A stretch of DNA of 64,000 nt from Gulosibacter molinativorax (GCF_003010915.2 NZ_CP028426.1:496001-560000); one strand, 5' to 3'. Positions 53,544 to 64,000 are shown, counted from the stretch's first letter. A program made the numbers and translations. The notes: a model not told the origin generated them from the sequence alone.

Positions 53544-54175
53544 CCGCGCTCGATGCGCTCGGGCTCCTGCGCGCGCCAGCAGCCCTCGACGTGATCATCG
53601 ACCATTCCCGTCGCCTGCATGAGCGCATACATCGTCGTGGGGCCGACAAACTTGAAGCCGCGTCGACGCAGCTCCTTGCTCAATGCGATCGACTCCGGGG
53701 TAGTTGCGGGGACCTCACCCGCGCTCAGCGGGCGCTCGCGGGGCTCGGGCGCGAATGACCACAGGAGCGCATCAAGCTCCCCGGGCGCCATCGCATTGAC
53801 GAGCCCCGCGTTGTGAATCGTGGCCTGGATCTTTTGTCGATTGCGGATGATTCCGGGATCGCCCATGAGCTGCTCCACCTCGTCGTCGCCAAATGCGGCG
53901 ACAATCGCGGGGTCAAAATCGGCAAACACCTCACGAAATCGCGGCCGCTTATTGAGGATCGTGATCCACGACAGGCCGGCCTGAAAACCCTCGAGCGCGA
54001 TCCGTTCGAAGAGATCGCGATCGCCGTGGAGTGGCACGCCCCACTCTTCGTCGTGGTACTCCGTGTAGGTGAGCGTTCCGTTTGCCCATTCGCATCGGAC
54101 GCGGTCCACCGTCGCGGCTCCCGGAGCATCCTGTGCACCCTGTGCGTGCTGTGCATCCTGTGCGTCATTCATCAT
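53540..54175 (-). CDS. tag: DNA-3-methyladenine glycosylase I
   Basis: The 211-aa base-excision enzyme has CEWANG, YHDEEWGVPLHGD (catalytic Glu region), FQAGLSWITILNKR and RRGFKFVGPTTMYALMQA, the Tag set. It removes 3-methyladenine from alkylated DNA. A 9-base tandem repeat gives a low-complexity AQ/D-rich N-terminal tag (residues 3-18) not typical of the family. TAGCCT lies 7 bases before ATG 54175, another leaderless start. Confidence 0.95.
   Translation of the reverse strand: MMNDAQDAQHAQGAQDAPGAATVDRVRCEWANGTLTYTEYHDEEWGVPLHGDRDLFERIALEGFQAGLSWITILNKRPRFREVFADFDPAIVAAFGDDEVEQLMGDPGIIRNRQKIQATIHNAGLVNAMAPGELDALLWSFAPEPRERPLSAGEVPATTPESIALSKELRRRGFKFVGPTTMYALMQATGMVDDHVEGCWRAQEPERIERG
54131..54166 (-). 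repeat. Tandem 9-base repeat (four copies) at the 5' end of tag
   Basis: Four units of CTGTGCNNN (plus-strand reading) encode the AQD/AQH/AQG run at the N-terminus of Tag. Copy-number change would keep the frame. Confidence 0.8.
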
Positions 54176-54182
54176 GCAGCCA

Positions 54183-54188
54183 AGGCTA
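54183..54188 (-). promoter_or_regulatory. -10 box TAGCCT, leaderless promoter of tag
   Basis: TAGCCT on the minus strand ends 7 bases before ATG 54175. Confidence 0.5.
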
Positions 54189-54274
54189 GGTCCAATATTG
54201 CGACCGCGCGGCAGCCCTCCACAGCCAGCGGAACTGTGGAGAACCGTGAACTTCTTCGTACCTACTATTCGTAC

Positions 54275-55171
54275 CTACGAGCCGAACTGGTCGATCTCGA
54301 TCTTCTTCATGGCCATAAACGTCTCGTAGCCCCGCGGCTTGGCCATGAGTTCGGTCAGGTTCGTGGGAATGATCTGCCAGCTCACCCCGAACTCGTCTTT
54401 GCACCAGCCGCAAACCTCCGACTCGGGGACGCGAGAGAGCCCATCCCAGTAACGGTCAATCTCGGCCTGGTCCGCGCAGTTCACCTGCAGGGACACACCC
54501 TCGGTGAAGGTGATATTTGACTCCACGCCACTGTCCATCGCGGTAAACCACTGACCACCAAGCGTGAACTCGCTAAACATGAGCGATCCCGCCTCGGCTG
54601 GCCCCGTCTGCTCCGGGTATTCGGCAGTGGTACCGAGCTTCGAGTCCGGGAACACTGACGTCCAGCGCTCGACCGCCGCGCGGGCGCGATTCACGTTTTC
54701 GCCGCCGAAGAGGAAACTCGGAATGATGTGCGGCCGCGGTTCACCCTCCGGATTTGTGAGGATTAATTGCCAGTTGACGCCATATTTGTCTTCGACCCAG
54801 CCATAAAGCTTGCTAAAAGGATACGAGTCGAGTTCCATAAGGATTTCGCCGCCGTCGACCAGTCGAGCCCACAGCGTGCGGAGCTGCTCCTCGGCGTTTG
54901 ACGTGATCGAGGGATCAAAATTCACCATAAAAGAGAGCGCGGGATTCGGGCGGAATTCATCACCCGCATTAATCGCGACGAAGTCGAGACCGCCGAGGTG
55001 GAATTCGATCGATAGCACTTTGCCGGCCATATCCCGCTGAAAATCGAGGAGGTTCTCGGACGGGTAGTAGTGGGTTGCGAGCACTCGCGAATCGGAAAAG
55101 GCCTCGAGATAATCCTCCACCGCCTCACTCGCATTGCCGTTGAACCATAGGCTTGGGGTAATGAATTGCAT
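54275..55171 (-). CDS. Tandem PhnB-like VOC protein
   Basis: The 298-aa protein has two 3-demethylubiquinone-methyltransferase-like (PhnB) VOC modules. The first spans about 1-150 (TPSLWFNGNASEAVEDYLEAF) and the second 150-290 (PSFLFGGENVNRARAAVERW). Both end with YGVNWQLILTN/FGVSWQIIPTN strands. The function is unknown; no catalytic metal set is obvious. GGGAG lies 5 bases before ATG 55171. It is divergent from the TetR gene, which may regulate it. Confidence 0.88.
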   Translation of the reverse strand: MQFITPSLWFNGNASEAVEDYLEAFSDSRVLATHYYPSENLLDFQRDMAGKVLSIEFHLGGLDFVAINAGDEFRPNPALSFMVNFDPSITSNAEEQLRTLWARLVDGGEILMELDSYPFSKLYGWVEDKYGVNWQLILTNPEGEPRPHIIPSFLFGGENVNRARAAVERWTSVFPDSKLGTTAEYPEQTGPAEAGSLMFSEFTLGGQWFTAMDSGVESNITFTEGVSLQVNCADQAEIDRYWDGLSRVPESEVCGWCKDEFGVSWQIIPTNLTELMAKPRGYETFMAMKKIEIDQFGS

Positions 55172-55337
55172 GGCTGCTCCCAACACTCAAGCGGCGGATC
55201 GCTGGCTGCGATCGGTACGCTGCGAGGACTTCAGCCTAAGAATTCCGCATGGATTTTGGGGCGAGGAACCTGGGAGAGCGTTCGCCTCGCGCCCAAGTTG
55301 TGGCATCCGGTCAGCAAAGTCGTGATTGTCTAGGGGC

Positions 55338-55961
55338 ATGGAACAGACGAGAGGCCGCGGCCGGCCCCCGGTGACGACCCGAGACGCTGTCGAAGATGTC
55401 GCGATGACACTCTTCGAGGAGCGTGGGATTGAAAACACGACCGTGGTTGATATCGCCGAAGCATGCCAGATGAGCAAGACCAGCTTCTTTCGATACTTCA
55501 CCTCGAAGAATGACATTCTTTGGGGCGCGTTCGAGGGGCACGTGCAAGCGATGAAAGAGATGCTGCGCAGCCAACCGGCGGACGCACCCATCTTGCCAAC
55601 GCTCCGTGAGGGCATTCGTGAGCTTATTGTGGCGGAGACAGAGCACGTGGAATCGTGGTTGCGTCGGTTTAGATTTCAGAATACGGACGAGCAGCGCGCC
55701 CTCACGCTCATTCACTGGGGCGAGTGGGAATCGACCGTGGCGGAGTACATCCGGGATCGCTCAAAAGCCCCGGCGGCGAGCTTGATTCCCGATGCAATGG
55801 CGGGCACGTTACGTGGCGCATTCCGTGCGTTCCTACGCCACTGGGTATTGAGCGGGAATACCAACATCGAGGACCTCTTGAAGGGCTACGACGAGGCGCT
55901 CGCGCCGGTATTCGGCGGGCTAGAGATGTACCTCGCGAGGATTCCGAAAGCACACGCCTAG
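55338..55961 (+). CDS. TetR-family transcriptional regulator
   Basis: The 207-aa protein has a TetR helix-turn-helix (VEDVAMTLFEERGIENTTV, then CQMSKTSFFRYFTSKNDIL) and a C-terminal helical domain like TetR_C_17. It is divergent from the tandem VOC gene and is the likely regulator of the shared 166-base intergenic region. ATG 55338 is chosen; GTG 55326 is in frame. Confidence 0.9.
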   Translation: MEQTRGRGRPPVTTRDAVEDVAMTLFEERGIENTTVVDIAEACQMSKTSFFRYFTSKNDILWGAFEGHVQAMKEMLRSQPADAPILPTLREGIRELIVAETEHVESWLRRFRFQNTDEQRALTLIHWGEWESTVAEYIRDRSKAPAASLIPDAMAGTLRGAFRAFLRHWVLSGNTNIEDLLKGYDEALAPVFGGLEMYLARIPKAHA

Positions 55962-56017
55962 CCTTCGCCCGGAGGCCAAAACTCCCGAAAAGCCCAGGCA
56001 CCCAAAGCTCGAAGGCT
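55960..56017. terminator. Possible bidirectional terminator between convergent genes
   Basis: AGCCTTCG at 55960 and CGAAGGCT at 56010 are perfectly complementary but separated by 42 bases. They lie between the convergent TetR and dioxygenase genes. This is weak evidence only. Confidence 0.3.
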
Positions 56018-56043
56018 CAGGCGCCCGGGCAGACTACCTCGGA

Positions 56044-57039
56044 CTAGTGAATGCCGAGATAGTCCTCGAGCGTGTCCGGGGTCGCCTGGAGAACCGGTTC
56101 ATGGACCTCCTCGCCGGGGAATTCGCTCGCCTCGAAGAACCACCGGCGGGATGCGGGCATCCCCCAAAGCTGCGCGCGGCGGGGGTTCGAGATGTCCCAG
56201 CGGATCGGCGGGGTCTCGAGGTCGATGAACTGGTAGTGGGTGTTGAAGAGCTCGATGCGGTGCTGGTCCGGGTCCCGGAGGTACAGGAACAGCGCGTTGC
56301 TGATGCCGTGGCGTCCAGGCCCACGGTCAATCTCGTCGCCCGCGCCGAGCGCTCCCGCGACATCCGCGGCATGGATCAGCGATGCACCGTCCGGAACCGC
56401 AAACGCGTAGTGGTGGAGGCGCGGGCCGCGACCGTTCGTGAATACGAGGTCGTGGGTGTTTCCCTTGACCTCCATCCAGCTGCCCCAGAGCTCGTCCGTG
56501 CCGTCCTTGGCGGTGTACTCGGACATCCGCATCCCGAGGCCGGTCCAGAAGTCGGTGGCCTTCTGCACGTCGTAGGTCACGACCTGGTAGTGGTCGAGGC
56601 GCTGCGGCGCGCCCGCGACGAACTCGTTGAAGTTCTGCATCTTGCGCTCGACCACGTCCATCGACGAGGTGAATTCCATGTGCGTCCCGACCGGGTCGCG
56701 GAACTGGATGGTCGGCCCCTGGTGGTCCTTCTCGATGCGCTGGTAGTCGAGGTTGTTGTCCTTGCAAAACTGCTCGGCGGCCACGATGTCGTCGTCGGTG
56801 CGGACGCGGAAACCGACGTGGAGGGCCTTGGGCTGGTCGGCAAGTTCGAGGACGAGCGAGTGGTGTGCCGCCTCCTCGAGGCCGCGGAAGTAGACGTGAG
56901 TGTCAGTTTCGGCGGTGACGACGAGGCCGCAGACGTCGCGGTAGAAGTCGCGGCTACGCTCGAGATCCGTGACGGCGAGTGAGACGTGGCTCGCCCGCGT
57001 GATGTTGAACGCGGGGTTGTGGTTGGTGGTCGGCAGCAT
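56044..57039 (-). CDS. Extradiol dioxygenase, homoprotocatechuate 2,3-dioxygenase type
   Basis: The 331-aa protein has two VOC domains like Brevibacterium homoprotocatechuate dioxygenase. The second holds the metal ligands: His in RLDHYQVVT, His in GPRLHHYAFAVPD and Glu in DQHRIELFNTHYQ; the block GPGRHGISNALFLYLRDPD is typical. It would open the ring of 3,4-dihydroxyphenylacetate or a related catechol using Fe(II) or Mn(II). GGAG lies 6 bases before ATG 57039. The rest of the pathway is not in the window; LysR and RidA genes adjoin it. Confidence 0.85.
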   Translation of the reverse strand: MLPTTNHNPAFNITRASHVSLAVTDLERSRDFYRDVCGLVVTAETDTHVYFRGLEEAAHHSLVLELADQPKALHVGFRVRTDDDIVAAEQFCKDNNLDYQRIEKDHQGPTIQFRDPVGTHMEFTSSMDVVERKMQNFNEFVAGAPQRLDHYQVVTYDVQKATDFWTGLGMRMSEYTAKDGTDELWGSWMEVKGNTHDLVFTNGRGPRLHHYAFAVPDGASLIHAADVAGALGAGDEIDRGPGRHGISNALFLYLRDPDQHRIELFNTHYQFIDLETPPIRWDISNPRRAQLWGMPASRRWFFEASEFPGEEVHEPVLQATPDTLEDYLGIH

Positions 57040-57132
57040 TGGTGACTCCAATTTCGTGATTCGCTTGGTGGTTCTGTCACTGAGCATTCCAACGAAGCGC
57101 CTCGCGCGGAACTATTAACTGCATGGGTGGGG

Positions 57133-57183
57133 CATACCGGATGGCTATAGCTAACAGGTATGAAACTGCTTATTCGCTAGTGT
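57133..57183 (+). promoter_or_regulatory. LysR-type operator and leaderless promoter
   Basis: The inverted repeat CATACC (57133-57138) and GGTATG (57157-57162) lies between the divergent dioxygenase and LysR genes, as expected for a LysR binding site. TAGTGT (57178-57183) ends 7 bases before the LysR ATG at 57191. Confidence 0.5.
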
Positions 57184-57190
57184 TATCGCT

Positions 57191-58117
57191 ATGGAGCTGC
57201 GTCACCTGCGATACTTCACCGCCGTCGTTGAATCGGGCTCGTTCACGGCCGCGGCGGCCGCGCTGCATATTTCGCAGCCGCCCCTCAGCGTCGCAATCGC
57301 CAAGCTCGAGGCCGAGGCCGGGGTGCAGCTGCTGCAGCGCTCACACCGCGGCGTCGAGCCGACAAGCGCGGGGCGATACCTCCTCGACGCCGCCTCGCGA
57401 GTGCTCGCCGAGATGGATGACATGGTCGAGACACTCGGCCGGTTCGGTTCCGGCATGGCGGGGACACTGCGTCTCGCCGTCGTGCCGGTGCTCATGTGGC
57501 ACCGGCTGCCGCGGGTGCTTCGGGCCTTCGCGGATGCGGCACCGCAGGTCGAGGTGTCGATTGTCGACCCGCCCCCGTGGACGGCGGTCGAGATGCTCGA
57601 GCGCGGCACGGTCGATCTCGCGGCGATCATGGTTGCGCAACCCGAGCGCTTCATCGCCCGCCATCGGGGGAGTTACGACATCCTTGAGTGGGGCGAGATC
57701 CCCCTGGTCGGAGTCCTGCCGCCGAGGACCAGGGCGCAATCGCCGCTGCCACTAACGTGGTTCGAAGGTCGAAACCTCGTCCTCCCGGACCGCACTGCCG
57801 CAGTGCCGAGCCTCCCCGAGTCGGTCGAGGCCGCGCTGCGGGCGGAGGGCGTGCATCCGAGCTCGATGCGCACGAGCGAGACGATTCAGACCTGCCTCCC
57901 GCTCATCGAGGCGGGACTAGCAGAGGCCATCCTGCCCGATCCGGATCGAGCGAGCCTCGCGAGGTTCGACGTCGAGATTCGAGAGCTCGATCCGGCACCG
58001 GTGCCGCTGACGGCACTCGCGCTCACGCGGAAGGGAGCGGCAGGCGCGAACTCGGCCGTGGCCCGGATTCTTCGCACGCTCGAGGGCGATTCGACACACG
58101 ACTTCGACCAACACTGA
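57191..58117 (+). CDS. LysR-family transcriptional regulator
   Basis: The 308-aa protein has the LysR N-terminal helix-turn-helix (MELRHLRYFTAVVESGSFT, AALHISQPPLSVAIAKLEAE) and a periplasmic-binding-like effector domain. It probably activates the divergent dioxygenase gene and perhaps the RidA gene 30 bases downstream in response to an aromatic inducer. The start is set by TAGTGT 7 bases upstream. Confidence 0.93.
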   Translation: MELRHLRYFTAVVESGSFTAAAAALHISQPPLSVAIAKLEAEAGVQLLQRSHRGVEPTSAGRYLLDAASRVLAEMDDMVETLGRFGSGMAGTLRLAVVPVLMWHRLPRVLRAFADAAPQVEVSIVDPPPWTAVEMLERGTVDLAAIMVAQPERFIARHRGSYDILEWGEIPLVGVLPPRTRAQSPLPLTWFEGRNLVLPDRTAAVPSLPESVEAALRAEGVHPSSMRTSETIQTCLPLIEAGLAEAILPDPDRASLARFDVEIRELDPAPVPLTALALTRKGAAGANSAVARILRTLEGDSTHDFDQH

Positions 58118-58147
58118 ATTGATTTCAAAATTTCAAAGGAGTACCGA

Positions 58148-58552
58148 ATGATGCAAGACGCAGCCGACTACACGCGCACCAGCATCTACGCACCGGGGTT
58201 TAGCCATGAGAACCCGATCCCGGCCGCGAGCCGGATCGGGCCGTTTGTGTTCTCGGGCGTACTGACCGGACGAGACCCTGGGAGCGGGGAGATGGGCGAG
58301 GATCTCGCCGCACAGTGCCGCAACGCGTTTCGCCACGTGCGGAACGTGATGACTGCGGCTGGTGGGGGACCGGAGCACATCATCAAACTCAACGTGTCGC
58401 TGGTCGACTACCGAGATCGAGCCGCGCTCAATGAGCAGTGGCTCGAGATGTTTCCGGACCCCGTGAGCCGACCGGCGCGCCAGGTGATGGCCGCGCAGCT
58501 GGACCGGGGGTCGCTCATCCAAGTGGATCTAGTTGCGGTGCTGCCGGAGTAG
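58148..58552 (+). CDS. RidA-family protein (possible aminomuconate deaminase type)
   Basis: The 134-aa YjgF/RidA protein shows the family core: YAPGFSHENP, GPFVFSGVLTGRDP, QCRNAFRHVRNVMTAAGG and the catalytic Arg in SRPARQVMAAQL. RidA proteins hydrolyse reactive enamines or imines; some members next to extradiol dioxygenases act on 2-aminomuconate. AAAGGAG (58135-58141) serves ATG 58148. It is co-directional with the LysR gene. Confidence 0.87.
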   Translation: MMQDAADYTRTSIYAPGFSHENPIPAASRIGPFVFSGVLTGRDPGSGEMGEDLAAQCRNAFRHVRNVMTAAGGGPEHIIKLNVSLVDYRDRAALNEQWLEMFPDPVSRPARQVMAAQLDRGSLIQVDLVAVLPE

Positions 58553-58567
58553 GGTTCGCTCGGGCCC

Positions 58568-58598
58568 TTTCGATACGCGGCTGCGCCGCTACTCAAGG
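58568..58598. repeat. Intergenic palindromic repeat resembling Microbacteriaceae repeats
   Basis: TTTCGATACGCGGC-TGC-GCCGC followed by TACTCAAGG is like a short imperfect palindrome dispersed between genes in many Microbacteriaceae genomes. The core GCGGC-TGC-GCCGC can form a hairpin and may act as a terminator between the convergent RidA and UvrA-like genes. Only one copy was seen here. Confidence 0.45.
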
Positions 58599-58608
58599 TC
58601 CGCGAGCG

Positions 58609-60957
<2,349 letters not shown>

Positions 60958-61024
60958 AGTGGCTCCTCGAGTCGTCAGACCTCACAGTCTAGATGCGCGG
61001 GCACCGTCGCGAATTGACGTTCGC

Positions 61025-62134
61025 CTAACCGAGCAGCACACCTTCTGCGCTGATCGCACACGAGAACGTGCCGTAATCACCGCTGTAGTAGGCGGTCCAG
61101 AGGATTTCACCATTGTGCGCCGCGCCGGTCACGTTTTCTCGGGATGCGGACGGATCCTCGTAGTGCCGCTCGCATTCATCGAGTGCCTCGGGCAGCACAT
61201 CCCAACGGACGCTTTCGAGTCGAACGAGGTTCTCGTCGGCAATGGCATCGGGCCGGAATGCCTGTGGGGACGGGCCGTAGATGCGGTCCCCGCGCAGCGT
61301 GACGGTGTCTACCTTCGTCGTGCCCGGCTCCGCCTGGTCTGAGAGAGTGAGGATGTAGTTGCCGTCGATCTGGATGCGATAGACGTCGTCTTCGACGTAG
61401 GGCGCGAGCCGGTCCGCAGCATCCTCGAGCCCGCCTTCGGCGAATAGCCCCTGCTGGTTCTTGCTCTCGCTGCCCACGCCGCCGAACATCGACTCGGCAA
61501 TCATCGGGAGAAAGCGGGGGAACGCCAAGAATGATGCCGCCAGGCCGAGCGCGACCGCAACGAGAACGACGGCGTTGGCGCCGCGGGTTCCTTCGCGTGA
61601 CGGCGCCGGCGTTTCGACCTCGAAGCTGCGCACCTCGACAGTCCTTCGATCCGCGAGTGTCGGATCATTCTGGATGCGTGCCTTCGTCAGCGCAGACGGC
61701 GACTTATCGATCTCCATTGTGCCCTTGCCACCGTATATTCGGCGCACGGCAACGACTTTCCCTGGTTTCCACTCGCGCTGTTGGTCGGCGTTCAGGATGC
61801 GCTGGTGTCGGTAGTCGTAGCTTGGCTGCCCGTCGGGATGCACGACAAAGTCGATGTTGAAGTACCTGCCGTGATCGTCGTCTTCACGGGCGAAGGTGAC
61901 GGCCGCCACAGTAGCAGGGGCGCTGAGCGCGGGATACTTCTCATCCACGATGCGCGTCGTCTGGCGGCTTGCGATGCGGATGAGGACAATCCCCGCAACG
62001 AAGACGAGCGACCAGAGGGGGAGATACCAGGCTGGCATTCGTTCGACGCGGAATGCGCCGATGATTTCGATGACGAAGCAGGTGAGTCCGGCTACAACGA
62101 GGGCAATGCCGACAAATCCCAGAATGCGACGCAT
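61025..62134 (-). CDS. Membrane protein of unknown function (DUF3592-like N-terminal part)
   Basis: The 369-aa protein has two N-terminal membrane spans (about 5-25 and 40-58), a beta-rich domain with VVHPDGQPSYDYRHQRI and GKVVAVRRIYGG, like DUF3592 proteins, a third span near 190-212 and an extracytoplasmic C-terminal domain (230-369) containing two Cys (DECERHY, GTFSCAIS). TAGCAT lies 7 bases before ATG 62134. The function is not recognised. Confidence 0.72.
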   Translation of the reverse strand: MRRILGFVGIALVVAGLTCFVIEIIGAFRVERMPAWYLPLWSLVFVAGIVLIRIASRQTTRIVDEKYPALSAPATVAAVTFAREDDDHGRYFNIDFVVHPDGQPSYDYRHQRILNADQQREWKPGKVVAVRRIYGGKGTMEIDKSPSALTKARIQNDPTLADRRTVEVRSFEVETPAPSREGTRGANAVVLVAVALGLAASFLAFPRFLPMIAESMFGGVGSESKNQQGLFAEGGLEDAADRLAPYVEDDVYRIQIDGNYILTLSDQAEPGTTKVDTVTLRGDRIYGPSPQAFRPDAIADENLVRLESVRWDVLPEALDECERHYEDPSASRENVTGAAHNGEILWTAYYSGDYGTFSCAISAEGVLLG

Positions 62135-62141
62135 GCGAGGA

Positions 62142-62147
62142 ATGCTA
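62142..62147 (-). promoter_or_regulatory. -10 box TAGCAT, leaderless promoter of the membrane protein
   Basis: TAGCAT on the minus strand ends 7 bases before ATG 62134. Confidence 0.5.
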
Positions 62148-62180
62148 AGGCGCGATGGTTACCGGTTTTCGGTGCCGCGT

Positions 62181-63350
62181 TCAGGATTTCTTCGGCCGCC
62201 ACAGCATTGCCGCGAGCGCTGCTGCCGCGAGCAGCGACATCAGGGAAATAGCCGCGGGAAGCGACGTCAGCGCGCTTATCCCACCAATTGCGGGCGTCAA
62301 CCCAATCGTCGCCACGCGCATGATCCAGGCGAGGAGCGTCACACCCGAGTGGGCGCGCATGCCGGGGATGCCATCCGCGAGCGAATAGGCGAGCGGAACC
62401 GTCACCGCGCAGCTCACGCCGGCGAGCGCAAAGCCGAGCAGCGTCAGCCACGGTTCGGTCGCCCAGGCGATGAGATTGAGACTCGCGAGGATGCCGACGA
62501 GGCTCGCGATGAGCGTGGGGCGACGTCCGAACCGATCGATGGCCGCATCCCCGAACAGTCTGCCAACGAACTGCGCACTGAGGAGCGTCGTGAGTGCGAC
62601 GCCGGATTGCGCCGCGTCGACGCCGCGCTCGGTGTTGAGCAAGACCGCCGACCAGTTGTTGCCGATGTCCTCGACCAGGATGCCCGCGATCGCTACGAGG
62701 AGGATCGGGACGAGATATTTCCAGACCGAGGCGGGGATGCGTCCGGGAGCCTCCTCGTCCTCGCCGCGGTGCACGGGGAGGAATTGGGAACCGGCGAGCG
62801 CCATCGCGGCGGAGCAGACGATGGCCCAGATCACCAAGTGCACGACGAGTGGCACGCCGAGCGTCGCCGCGAGCGTCCCGACCGCGCCGCCGACCGCGGC
62901 GCCGACGCTCCAGCCTGCGTGCATTGAGGTGAGCACGGACTTGCCCAGCGCCGCCTGGACCCGTAGACCCTGCGCGTTTTGGGCCACATCCACCGTCGAA
63001 TCGCAAAAGCCGGCGACGAGGAGCCCGAGGGCAAACAGCCACACGTTGCCGGTCATGACGCCCACGCCCGCGAGGACGAAGGCGAAGGTAGTCGCGACCG
63101 TGCCGGACACGGCGATCGTCCTGCTGCCGAATCGGCGCAAGAGGACACCCGGCACGCTGAACGTGAGGGCGGCGCCAACCGTGAGGGCGGCGATGAGAAT
63201 ACCGAAGAGGCCCGTCGAGACATCGAGCGCGCTTCGCACCTCGGCGTAGCGTGCCAAAAGCGTCGCTGGCATCGCGCCATTCACCGCGAACGCGACGGTC
63301 GCGGCCACCCGGGCACGGCGTAGTCGGACGCGTTCTGGGGTAGCCATCAC
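62181..63350 (-). CDS. MFS transporter (12 TM)
   Basis: The 389-aa protein has 12 hydrophobic segments. It has an N-terminal region starting RLRRARVAATVAFAVNGAM, loop LLRRFGSRTIAVSGT, and a second-half loop DAAIDRFGRRPTLIAS. It resembles YfkF/FucP-like MFS members whose substrates are unknown. The start is GTG 63350 or ATG 63347; TACACT lies 8 bases before the latter. It is divergent from the pirin gene. Confidence 0.87.
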   Translation of the reverse strand: MMATPERVRLRRARVAATVAFAVNGAMPATLLARYAEVRSALDVSTGLFGILIAALTVGAALTFSVPGVLLRRFGSRTIAVSGTVATTFAFVLAGVGVMTGNVWLFALGLLVAGFCDSTVDVAQNAQGLRVQAALGKSVLTSMHAGWSVGAAVGGAVGTLAATLGVPLVVHLVIWAIVCSAAMALAGSQFLPVHRGEDEEAPGRIPASVWKYLVPILLVAIAGILVEDIGNNWSAVLLNTERGVDAAQSGVALTTLLSAQFVGRLFGDAAIDRFGRRPTLIASLVGILASLNLIAWATEPWLTLLGFALAGVSCAVTVPLAYSLADGIPGMRAHSGVTLLAWIMRVATIGLTPAIGGISALTSLPAAISLMSLLAAAALAAMLWRPKKS

Positions 63351-63425
63351 AGTCGAGTGTAATCATGGTCGGGTGTCCTGCAGTCGAGGCGCCTGCCCCG
63401 ACTCCGCCCCGGGAAGTGAGCGACG

Positions 63426-64000
63426 ATGAGTAATACGGAACACGATCCGGAAGAACGGGTCTGTGAGAACCGCAGTTACACCACGGCGGGCCTGCGCACG
63501 GGCGTGATCGAGGCTGGCGAAGCTGTCTCTTTCCTCGAGCCGCGATTCGTGCCACTGGGCGGTCCGCGGGCGATGACCGTGAAGCGATTGCTCCCGCAGC
63601 GGGCACGTTCGCTCGTGGGGCCGTGGTGCTTCCTCGACTTCTATGGGCCGGATGACGTCTCGAAGACTGGTGGCATGGCGGTGCCGCGGCACCCGCACAC
63701 GGGACTCGCGACGGTGTCGTGGCTATTCGAGGGCGCCATCGATCACATCGACTCGGCGGGGAACTGGGCGACCGTCACGCCCGGAGACGCCGTGTTCATG
63801 AACGCGGGGCGCGGCATTACGCACTCCGAGTTCTCGACCGAAGAGACGACGGTGCTGCACGGAGCGCAGCTGTGGTACGCGTTCCCGCACGAGAATCGCT
63901 TCGTCGAACCCTCGCTCGACAACCACCGCCCGGAGCCCGTCCAGGGCAAGGGCTGGGTCGCGCGCGTCTTCGCGGGGGAGCTGCTCGGCGCGGCGTCGTC
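63426..64000 (+). CDS. Pirin family protein (5' part; runs off the window)
   Basis: From ATG 63426 the frame is open to the window edge (191 codons seen). The bicupin pirin signature includes PQRARSLVGPWCFLDFYGP, the metal-binding HPHTGLATVSWLFEG, and MNAGRGITHSE with further His/Glu ligands. Pirins bind Fe or Ni; some act as quercetinases, others as redox regulators. The C-terminal cupin is mostly outside the window. The start overlaps no neighbour. Confidence 0.9.
   Translation, partial: MSNTEHDPEERVCENRSYTTAGLRTGVIEAGEAVSFLEPRFVPLGGPRAMTVKRLLPQRARSLVGPWCFLDFYGPDDVSKTGGMAVPRHPHTGLATVSWLFEGAIDHIDSAGNWATVTPGDAVFMNAGRGITHSEFSTEETTVLHGAQLWYAFPHENRFVEPSLDNHRPEPVQGKGWVARVFAGELLGAAS

Overview
The window reads as chromosome of a high-GC actinobacterium, most likely Micrococcales and probably Microbacteriaceae. 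The evidence is the GC-rich third positions, frequent GTG/TTG starts, many apparently leaderless genes (a TANNNT -10 box 6-7 nt before the start codon), an actinobacterial-type argininosuccinate synthase, a DUF151 bifunctional nuclease and a DUF6320/acyltransferase/esterase trio. The genus cannot be fixed from the sequence.

Layout. 1-6.9 kb is the right end of a defence island: a type I restriction-modification operon in the unusual order hsdR-hsdS-(GIY-YIG/DUF4357 nuclease)-(Abi_2/HEPN protein)-hsdM, then an ApeA-like HEPN protein. It ends at a 3' fragment of a tRNA gene followed at once by a rho-independent terminator, as expected for an element integrated into a tRNA 3' end. 7.0-8.2 kb is an IS3-family element. 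It abuts, and supplies the stop codon of, a urate/xanthine-type NCS2 permease that forms an operon with two glycosyltransferases (8.2-12.9 kb). 13-20.8 kb holds a VIT-type metal transporter, a DHA2 efflux pump, a patatin lipase, a DUF1622 protein, an ABC exporter whose permease carries an amber codon, its TetR regulator, and an alcohol dehydrogenase. 20.8-23.9 kb is the DUF6320/acyltransferase/esterase operon. Divergent from it is a two-gene unit of a TRAFAC-type GTPase and an unrecognised 114-aa protein.

25.6-34.8 kb is mostly transport: an MFS pump with a MarR repressor and a perfect 18-bp palindrome, a broken cyclase gene, a complete quaternary-amine ABC importer, and a thiamine-precursor importer (ThiYXZ-like) behind a TPP riboswitch, with a divergent YkoF-like gene. 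35.3-37.4 kb is an arsenic module: a frameshifted ArsR-ArsC fusion, ArsC and an aquaporin, with two ArsR-like operators. 37.4-49.2 kb is largely housekeeping: methyltransferase, topoisomerase IB, M20 peptidase, YbdK-type ligase, argG, PPK2, bifunctional nuclease, HTH-cupin regulator with aminotransferase, and amtB-glnB. 49.4-64 kb holds an S4 RNA-binding protein, CYTH-CHAD protein, ArsR/SRPBCC pair, CDP-alcohol phosphatidyltransferase, DNA glycosylase Tag, VOC proteins, a homoprotocatechuate-type extradiol dioxygenase with LysR and RidA genes, a short class-II UvrA, a membrane protein, an MFS transporter and the start of a pirin gene.

Most novel-looking parts: the GTPase/114-aa pair; the GIY-YIG and Abi genes nested inside a type I RM operon beside an ApeA-like protein; the glycosyltransferase-glycosyltransferase-permease cassette; and the recurrent leaderless promoter spacing, which also helps choose starts. 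All functions are inferred from motifs and context; no database search was possible.
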